DNA from: Phoronis australis
Lineage: Eukaryota > Phoronida > Phoronidae
Direction: 5' to 3'
Assembly (NCBI GenBank): GCA_002633005.1
Contig: NMRA01000202.1
Coordinates: 64,001-104,194 of the forward strand
DNA: 40,194 nucleotides
Shown here: positions 33,176-40,194 of the stretch, in pieces
How positions within the stretch are numbered: position 1 is the first letter of the stretch
Layout of the letters: every line of letters begins with the position of its first letter
Notes under the pieces: generated by a model
Database searches by the model: none
Seen by the model: the letters and a program-made list of their open reading frames with translations, nothing else
What the model was told of the DNA's origin: nothing
Made by a program: the position numbers and the translations under genes

Positions 33176-34140
33176 GATTGTAAGTGAATGCAGGAGATCT
33201 TGGGCTGTACATTGACTGGATTATCAAAAGAATTCTAAGTAAAGTACTGATAATTACAAAGGCACTTGTACTGGAATGTTATGCACAAGGAATTATGCAG
33301 CAGAAAATTGTTACCTTAATGGTAACAAATTTCATGCATTTAGGCTTGTGTGCCAACACTTAAAAGAAAATGTTCTCTTTCAAAATATCACTTAGCCCAT
33401 TGGTGCATGTGCCTAAACTTCACTAATAAACACAGTCAGGCATCCCTTAAACAGGCACAGTAATGTCTCTGATTAAATGTTTTTGTACACTTTATCAGTT
33501 TTTAGTACTTTCAAACAGTCACTTAATTTTTAAACTAAAAATGTTAACTTTTCACTAAGAATGATAATTTTCAGCAGCTTCATATAACGTAAATGTCAAT
33601 TTAACTAAACTTCTTCCTCGATTTATACTTAAGTTTTACATGGGTCTAAATTTAAATACAGGCACAACTTTGCCAACAGGTGCATGGAGCTAATTAATGC
33701 ACACTTCATAAAAGATTTGAGAATGAATTCAATTTGGAACATTATTAAGTGACGATTTGATCAAAGTGACTTTTTGCTACTCAAGGAGTTCACATACGGA
33801 AACAGTTTGGGAAGACTCCTGCACAGAATTTTGCGCAAATGTGCCTTAATGAGCTGTTATCACATTTGAGCTGAGTACTTCACAAAACCCACAATTCACA
33901 TAAATCAGACAACAGTGCATCATCAAAGCTGCATAACAGTAAAACGAGATACATGCCTTCTGTCACAACAATCATTTGAGCCACTCACACTGATTATAAA
34001 ACGTGCCACAATTTATTCCTCCCTCGGGTTAGATGTCATTTCTGGGTTTGGGAAGAACTGACAGCAAGTGCCTTAAATCAAAAGTTAGTGTTGTGACAGA
34101 AGGCAGATTTATTGGATGATATGAAGTGCTTAGTACTTAC

Positions 34141-34206
34141 AGCTGTACCGCTGCTGCGTGTATCATAACCGCACTGCTTGTTTATTATATAATCTGATGG
34201 CACGGG
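34141..34206 (-). CDS. TspanC8 tetraspanin exon: distal large extracellular loop
   Basis: This 22-codon exon sits between GTATTTTCAG and GCT|GTAAGT and reads PVPSDYIINKQCGYDTRSSG plus TA. The INxQCGYD motif carries the seventh loop cysteine and is typical of the TSPAN5/14/17 branch. Phase 0 on both sides. It connects the CCKRPD end of the previous exon with DGKVVYGDGC of the next. Confidence 0.93.
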
Positions 34207-34349
34207 CTGAAAATACAGGTCACGTTACATCAATATGAACAATTGTATATTTCACAAACATCAATAAGTAACAGGCACTTGTCTAAGCCTTAATGGCAAC
34301 AACCAATATGTTTGCACACACTATCACAAGCTACAAAGACTTCAAATAA

Positions 34350-34691
34350 TTGACAGATCAATTGAAGAGTGGCGGGAGCAGAAATTTGTCTGGCAATTAT
34401 CAGTTAATTGGCCCCTATTTGTTAGTTTTTGTCAAGACTTTAGCAGAAATAGACAAATTGGTGAAAATGAATGAGTTCAAAGCGATTTTGATGTCCGTCA
34501 GGGAAATAATCTTTGAATTATTGAAGACCAACATCACAGCTGCTGCAGACATAGATTATAGACAACATTTTCTTGCGCACTATCCTAGAGGAGGCGCCAC
34601 TCTCCTAAATTACCTATTTCAGTTTCCGGTTAGTGTATTGTGCCGGGAAATTCTTGCATCTATTTTACTGTTCAGTATGACAAAAAATTAA
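34350..34691 (+). other. unclassified open frame inside a tetraspanin intron
   Basis: A plus-strand frame of about 113 codons without an ATG start (it opens at TTG) has protein-like stretches (TLAEIDKLVKMNEFKAIL, REIIFELLKTN). It has no splice donor that clearly fits and no recognised family. It could be a decayed mobile-element fragment or chance. Confidence 0.12.
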
Positions 34692-35032
34692 ATTTGACAT
34701 TGAAATGTTGTTCAAAGTCTTCCAATAATAGAACTGTTGGTATTGTGAGTACTGTTGGCACCCGACCACACAACAGTCGACCACGATTAGCAGACAGTGT
34801 ACTTGCCGGAAGTAAAACTTGCTAATTTTGCCAGGTGTTGAAAGTGAATAATGACGTCATGGCTTATGCGTAAGATCATAGATTTCGTCCATTGAAAATA
34901 TACGGAGTTGGTGGTCCATGTACCATAGTCTATGATGCAGACAAGTATTTTACAAGAGCAATGCGGAGCGCTGAAATGCGCCCACAAATGCACCACAAAT
35001 GGTGTGCTTCTAAGTGTTTATGTTTGTACCAT

Positions 35033-35275
35033 ATAAATGGCCACTAGATGGCGCAAAATATGTTGAATCCATTCGAAAATGGGAAAATGTCATTGTTACC
35101 TTAATAGAAAGCTATTAACCAAATTTCATAAAAACCCACCACGCAACTTAGGAGAAACAGAGGAAAACAGAAAAAAAATGAAATTGCCATTAGAGGCACA
35201 GCGTTCGTCCGGTTTGTCTGAAAGTTTTCGTCATCTGTTGTCAATTGTCAGAATATATATTGATTAAGTAATTAG
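35033..35275. repeat. copy 1 of a ~435-bp intronic repeat (Y part only)
   Basis: GGCCACTAGATGGCGCAAAA, then CGAAAATGGGAA, AATTTCAT, AGAGGAAAAC-type sequence and GAAATTGCCATTAGAGGCAC, matches the segments starting at 36318 and 36747. The X part of the unit is missing. It is replaced by about 800 bp of unrelated sequence up to about 36085. Confidence 0.75.
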
Positions 35276-36084
35276 TAAGAATAGATCCATTTTAAGTTGC
35301 CCAAAATTTGTGCATATGTACTTTTAAATCATGGGATCAGACTTGTTGACATGTATTATAATGACAAAATCTATTTTTAGATGGTGTTTACAACTTTGGG
35401 TTCTGGGGTCAAAGATTCTAGAATATTCTGAGAACAAATTTAACAGCCAATAATGCGAGTGGATGCGATCATGTGGTTTTTATTAGCCAATCACTAAATA
35501 AGTAGAATGTTATATTATGGGCTGAAATCAACTTAGATGAGCTATAGTAGTTGAAGCATAAAGACTTGCTACAGTGTACAGAGGAAATTGTACGACAGAG
35601 CCATCTTGTGGAAGATTCTAGAAAGGATCTTGGGAAGGGCAAGGGTTAACGAACAGGAAGTTAACTAAGAGCTTGTCACTTGCATCGTGGGTAGTAAGAT
35701 ACTACCTGAAGTGTTGCGTCATCAGCCAGAGACTGTCTGCAAGTGTTGCATCACCAGAGACGGTGACCAGCAAGTACACTGTCGCTATACAGTGTGTGTA
35801 GTTTGAAGATTCACCAACAGGACAGACATCCAACAAGTGGATAGTCCTAGCTTGGATAGCAGATAAGACATTTGATTATTTTGGTTGATTGATTAAAGTA
35901 ATCTTTAAAGAGGGCGCTAGCGTAGTTACTCTTTGTAGTTGATTACATAATTAACAATAGGTTTCATTTGTCTAATTAGGGGTTATCATATAATAAATTA
36001 ATTACTGGATTTGATTATTCACTCACCATCAATGCACAATCTCAAAGCATAGCTACCTTTTAAACAAACCCACAGTCAAAACTC

Positions 36085-37020
36085 TGACATCAATACACAT
36101 GCGAAATTTCACAAAGATCCTGCAGTGGGTTTAGCAGATATAGCCATGGGCCCAAAAATGTGACTAAGTGGTGCCACAGCAGTCAAAGTCGTCAGAAAAT
36201 CATCGTCAGATGTCCTCTTCACAATAAGAATATATATGCCAATTTACACAATCATCCCTAGAGTGGTTTGGTTGAGAGACGGGTGGACACCAAAAACAGA
36301 CTAGAAAATGGTAAAAATGGCCACTAGATGGGGCAAAATACATCGAACTCATACGAAAATGGGAACATTTCATTGTTTCGTTAATAAAAAGCTATTTATT
36401 AATTTCATACAAAATCCATCAAGGAACCTCAGAGAAAGGAAAACCAAAAAAATGAAATCCCCACTAGAGGGCATAGAGTTTGGCAGATCCGTCTGAAAGT
36501 TGATGTTATCTGTCGTCAACTTAATATAAATACACTTACAAATTAAATCTAGTAAAGATCCTGGAGTGGGTTGAGGAGATACAGCTGTGGTCGCAAAAAA
36601 ACAAAACAGCTGCTAGGATGCACCACAGTCGTCGAAGTCAGCGGAAAATCATTGTCAACATATATGCCAATTTTGACAATCATCCTTAGAGTGGTTTGGT
36701 TGATAGAGGGCCGAATGCCAAAAAAACAGACTCGAAAACATTAAATATGGCTACTAGGTGGTGCAAAATACCTCGAATCCATCCGAAAACGGGAGGATAG
36801 CGTCAAGTCACTAATTGATGCCTATGTGCCAAATTTCATGAAAATCCATAGAGCACCTTTAAAGATACAGAGGTAAACGTAAAAAAATAAAATTGCCACT
36901 AGAGGGCACACTGGTAATCGAGTAAGTCTGAAATTAGTTGTCATCCATAGCCAGCTTCATAGGAACACATTTGCCAAATCTCATCAAGATTCTGTGAGGG
37001 ATTTAGGAGACACAGCTGCG
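36085..37020. repeat. about two further copies of the ~435-bp repeat
   Basis: The order is X (36100-36310), Y (36318-36520), X (36540-36740), Y (36747-36950), partial X (to about 37020). X carries AAAGATCCTG(C/G)AGTGGGTT, ATCAT.GTCA and AGAGTGGTTTGGTTGA. Y carries CACTAGATGG/CTACTAGGTGG and CCACTAGAGGGCA. The copies are strongly diverged, so the duplication is old. Confidence 0.8.
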
Positions 37021-37170
37021 GACGCTGGATACCCAAACAGAGATAATGGAAACATGCACCCACATAAACATATGTGGGCGCAGAAAAATGACACTTGCTT
37101 ATTATATGTATACATTCAATTCTAGAGAAAACTAGACAAAGCATGACACAGATACTGCCAAAATACGAAC

Positions 37171-37287
37171 ATCGGGTCGCTTGCAACAAGAGAATGGAAC
37201 TCCACATTTCTCCCTGGCCCTAGACGAACAGTTGAAGTAAGCATTGCCATCCCAGTCGGCAGGTCCATTGACACCACAGCAGCGCAA
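37171..37287 (-). CDS. TspanC8 tetraspanin exon: large extracellular loop with CCG motif
   Basis: This 39-codon exon opens after TTTCTCTTGTAG. It reads LRCCGVNGPADWDGNAYFNC, then SSRAREKCGVPFSCCKRPD. The CCG motif, a following cysteine (YFNCS, also an N-glycosylation sequon) and CGVPFSCC give six loop cysteines. Those at 34141 and 32141 bring the total to eight, which defines the TspanC8 group (ADAM10 regulators; TSPAN5/10/14/15/17/33 in vertebrates). The best likeness by eye is TSPAN5/14/17. The donor used here, GAT|GTTCGT, is weak. A better GTATCT donor 15 nt further on would add five residues in frame. Confidence 0.94.
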
Positions 37288-38117
37288 CTACAAGAGAAAG
37301 TTGATCACATCCATGCACAAAACAATATTAAATTAAGTCAGTTTTATCTCATCTGTGAGAAAATACCGATATCGTATATGTCACATTATCAACTATGAAA
37401 TACAGGAACGTAGAGTCAATTCGTACACCACACTAGAGGCCATATACAATGGTAGAAGCCGTATTTCACGGTTGTTGAGCAGCCTCCTGGTGGAATATAT
37501 TCGCATGTTCAGCAGAAAATTTGATTGAGGTCGTTCATTTGGGTTACCAAAATCATTAACCCACTGAAAACAGAAAAATTTTCCGATGAAAATTCCGACA
37601 GCTATTTTTGGGCCTAACTGAAGTTTCAATCTGGGTCATCATAAACAGGTCAAGCTAAATAGCTTCCCCGGCCACCAAAATCAGCCAAAAATCTAATTCA
37701 AATCCAACGAAAACGCTTCATTATGGATGCATACAATATGTATACACTAAGATCTAAAGTCTCTACAGGAAATTGCGACCTAATATCGAATGTGTTATTT
37801 GCAGAGATAACCGTCTGCTAGCAGTGTTCCTCAACTCTTCTTCCCTGCCAGTTGTCACGGTAGTGTAAAATCCTGTTTTTTTGCAATACAGTCCTTACTT
37901 CAAGTTCTGTAAATCAGTGCTTTAGCAGTTTCCACCGTTATTTCTCAATGCTGTGATCAACACGGGGAACTATTTCTATTTCTATTACTATTCATAGTCC
38001 AGAAGCTAAGACACGAAAATAGACCAACAAAACTGAGAAATTCACCGAAGCTAAAACGGCGCACTGCTGTACAACTCTTCAGGGAATCTTTCAACTCATA
38101 GATTCCAGAATCGGATC

Positions 38118-38234
38118 GTTTCTTAGTTTCCGACAAACTTTTGATATTATTGAATGGTTCAGTGCTTTAACTTGCTTGTTTCTTAGTTTCCGACAAACTT
38201 TTGATATTATTGAATGGTTCAGTGCTTTAACTTG
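38118..38234. repeat. exact 60-bp tandem duplication
   Basis: The block starting GTTTCTTAGTTTCCGACAAA is repeated with period 60 and no difference over the 57-base overlap. This indicates a recent duplication, or possibly an assembly artefact. Confidence 0.95.
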
Positions 38235-38423
38235 TATATTTCAGTAACTGAAAGTTCTTAATCAATTTATTATGAAATAAACTTTACTGGTTATTGGCCA
38301 CTTTCAAAGATAATCTAGTCACTTAACCTGCTTGGGGACCGTACTTGGCATACATATGGCGTCATATAACCACAAGCCGGACCACACGGAAACAAGATAT
38401 TGCCACGATGATGCAAATAAGAT

Positions 38424-38453
38424 CACATACATGCATGCATGCATGCATGCATG

Positions 38454-38487
<34 letters not shown>

Positions 38488-38488
38488 T
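38424..38488. repeat. compound microsatellite (ATGC)n(ATAC)n
   Basis: A run of ATGCATGC repeats passes into CATACATA repeats and then ATATATAT, about 65 bases in all. Confidence 0.95.
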
Positions 38489-38495
38489 GGGATAA

Positions 38496-38649
38496 ATAGG
38501 TCATCCTACATACATAGGAATACTACTGCAAGCTCATTTCATCTGGGAATGTCCTAACTTGATCCTCAGTCTCATTGGGACATTCCCAGATGAAAGGGAT
38601 TCTCAATAGGATTTGGCAGTAGTATTCCTGTGTATGTGGGATGACCTAT
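38496..38649. repeat. inverted repeat next to the microsatellite
   Basis: The outer arms ATAGGTCATCCTACATACAT...GGAATACTACTGC and their inverse (38617-38649) pair with few mismatches. The inner arms TTTCATCTGGGAATGTCC (38537-38554) and the perfect inverse (38578-38595) close a 23-nt loop. An unpaired stretch of unequal length separates the two stems. It is MITE-like, inserted at or carrying the microsatellite. Confidence 0.85.
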
Positions 38650-39712
38650 ATGTATTTTTGATTTTCAATGTTACTGTCGTATTCATTGATTTGTTTAATA
38701 TTTTCACATAAAATATAAGTGAAATAAACTGATAAGACTCTGTTTAAATTATTTTACTACCGAGCAGTATATGCCAATAGTTAGATCCATAAGCCTGCAC
38801 TTGGATTAATAAGTATATTTCAAAATGAAATTTCAGTTCAAGTGGCTCAAATGCAGGAGCAAGTGCCTCAGCATATCCTCTTGTACTAAGCGGGATGACC
38901 GAAAGGATGGGGATGATGAGGTAATGCACGGATGTGTCAAGTCAACTTTAAGACTCGTTTCAAGCAATAACAAACATTCAGTTTTTCACGTGCCCACAAA
39001 TCAATTTCACAGACCGTTCACGCAATCATTATTTTAAGCAGAGCCTCTTTTTAGGATTGAAAAACAGAGCAATATAACGATAAAAGAGGCACGAGAAAAA
39101 AATCATGTTTTGCACTGTGATTAAGTGCGGATTGCATTGTTTTTTAAACCCGAAAATGAAGCTCTTTGTAACATGGCGACTGCGTGAATAAGGTGCATTC
39201 TGGGTAAGGAAGAGGTTGGCACCAGTCTTATGACAGTAAGTGGTCTAAATCAAACATTAGTTCATGGCAGAGTGCTGGTTCACAGCACACTTTTAAAATT
39301 TGCTCCTTGGTGAGTTTTCAATAATGTGCCCCGTAAAATACAGATGTACAGGCCTGACTACGCACAAGCATGGGGCATACTGAATAAATTACAAATTTCA
39401 GAACCACAGCTTGACACATCCTTCAACATGCCCCACAACAGAAGGCAATATTAGTTAAACAGATAAGGTCAGGTGTAACACCCTAGGAGATTTAGTGGAG
39501 TGTGGCACCATATTACAGATCTGAATGGCTGAGTGCATTAACCACAAGACCCAATCTACATGTGAATCTAACTTATGCAGATCTAACTGCATATCCACCA
39601 CTCCCTTCTACGCTAATGTCAAGCATTTCTCTTTTGAGCTGGTCTTACCCAGCACCGTCAACATGGCTACAAGACAGCTATGACTCAGCAGTGTTTAGTC
39701 TTCTATGTACAT

Positions 39713-39871
39713 CAGATCATGATTTTTCTACAGAAAATGTGGCAATGCTGGACATTGAGGAGGGCTGGTTTTCCCCGTCGTATTAGAGAGGCAATTTATG
39801 AGAGGCACGAGTCCCTTAGCCTGGACAGACAGAGAAGATTAAGGCATATCTTATCAGTTGTTTGGAACTGA
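39713..39871 (+). pseudogene. frameshifted fragment of a retroelement polyprotein C-terminus
   Basis: One frame carries STENVAMLDIEEGWF. After a shift at TTTTCCCC, the next frame carries RRIREAIYERHESLSLDRQR and RLRHILSVVWN, then TGA. The order 'vLd.E..WF.RriREAIyiR...sLnRd.G..hLS.vwd' is the common C-terminal pattern of retroelement proteins with a GIY-YIG-type endonuclease, such as Penelope-like elements. The frame change and small size show a dead remnant. The exact element class is inference. Confidence 0.5.
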
Positions 39872-40048
39872 GCAATACGTAATCAGCACAGAAATTTTCA
39901 GGACAACACCAATGACGAAGATTTCCGACAGGGTCACCACCCCAATCAATTGGCATTTGATCAGCAGAAGTCTTTGTGATGGGGCACTACATCATCATCA
40001 TCAAAACCAGTAGATTCAGCATTAGATTCCTTCTCATTATATTCTTAC

Positions 40049-40147
40049 CCAGTCAGCCTGTATCCAGTCTATCAGATTCTGCAGATCAGGGTCGTCGCGG
40101 TAATTTTTGATGAACTCCAACAGTTTGATCTTGATTTGATCGTGGAA
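40049..40147 (-). CDS. TspanC8 tetraspanin exon: start of the large extracellular loop
   Basis: This 33-codon exon sits between TCTATTTTGCAG and TGG|GTAAGA and reads FHDQIKIKLLEFIKNYRDDP, then DLQNLIDWIQADW. The YRDD.DLQNLIDxxQ block just before CCG is highly characteristic of TSPAN5/14/17/33-type tetraspanins. Phase 0 on both sides. The exons for the first three transmembrane segments and the small loop lie beyond the right edge of the window. The five visible exons encode 154 residues. Confidence 0.94.
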
Positions 40148-40194
40148 CTGCAAAATAGATCACATTCTTCACTTAGAAAAGGCCAGATCAAAGG

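Larger units (their letters stand above)
37288..40048 (-). other. tetraspanin intron (2.8 kb) with repeats and a retroelement scrap
   Basis: Bounded by donor TGG|GTAAGA (40043-40048) and acceptor CTTGTAG (37288). It contains a 60-bp duplication, a compound microsatellite, an inverted repeat and a broken retroelement fragment, each listed separately. No other coding exon was recognised. Confidence 0.75.

Noticed and set aside
34350-34691. Nested gene in the tetraspanin intron
   Set aside because: The frame lacks an ATG start and a fitting splice donor, and no family was recognised. Kept only as an unclassified open frame.
21663-39256. AGTGGTCTAAATCAAA shared between about 21665 and 39240
   Set aside because: Only 16 bases match clearly and the flanks diverge. 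Too short to call a repeat family by eye.
1-40194. CRISPR arrays, bacterial operons, phage or defence systems
   Set aside because: Spliced genes, a metazoan tetraspanin and eukaryotic transposon remnants show animal nuclear DNA. The tandem arrays have no spacer-repeat structure.

Overview
The window is animal nuclear DNA. It is AT-rich, intron-rich and full of small inverted repeats and tandem repeats. Coding exons are short and bounded by GT/AG splice sites, and there are no bacterial-style operons. The one recognisable protein is a metazoan TspanC8 tetraspanin. Together with the abundant MITE-like elements this suggests a marine invertebrate (a cnidarian, hemichordate, mollusc or similar), but the clade cannot be fixed from the sequence alone. 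One ambiguous base (n) occurs near 12183.

Layout. (1) About 0-9.6 kb: an unrecognised minus-strand gene. A likely first coding exon (9082-9111, ten codons after a strong Kozak ATG) joins in phase 0 to a proline-rich exon (6202-6378). An E2F-like site and a CACGTG box lie upstream at 9514-9540. Further exons to the left are unclear, because the region holds several diverged copies of a short cassette that each carry a minus-strand splice acceptor. (2) 9.7-15.1 kb: mostly transposon-like structure. It includes a MITE copy, a near-perfect 35-bp-arm hairpin, a 430-bp hairpin built from tandem units, and a fold-back element of about 1.16 kb. (3) 16.0-21.07 kb: a plus-strand gene of two coding exons (4.2 kb + 0.46 kb) for a 1554-residue, mostly disordered protein of unknown identity. 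It has a repeated short motif and an ordered-looking C-terminal module. Two more copies of the same MITE family lie in its intron and just 3' of it. (4) 22.3-25.5 kb: a tentative plus-strand gene of two or three exons, with a TIR element in its intron. (5) 29.06 kb to the right edge: five 3'-terminal coding exons of a TspanC8 tetraspanin on the minus strand, all joined in phase 0. The introns hold a 12-copy 50-bp tandem array, a diverged repeat of about 435 bp, several hairpins, a compound microsatellite and a frameshifted retroelement fragment.

The genes show no obvious functional link. Groups 4 and 5 would be convergent. The tetraspanin is the firm call. The large disordered protein is firm as a coding gene but has no assigned function. 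The smaller genes are inferences from splice sites and reading frames read by eye.
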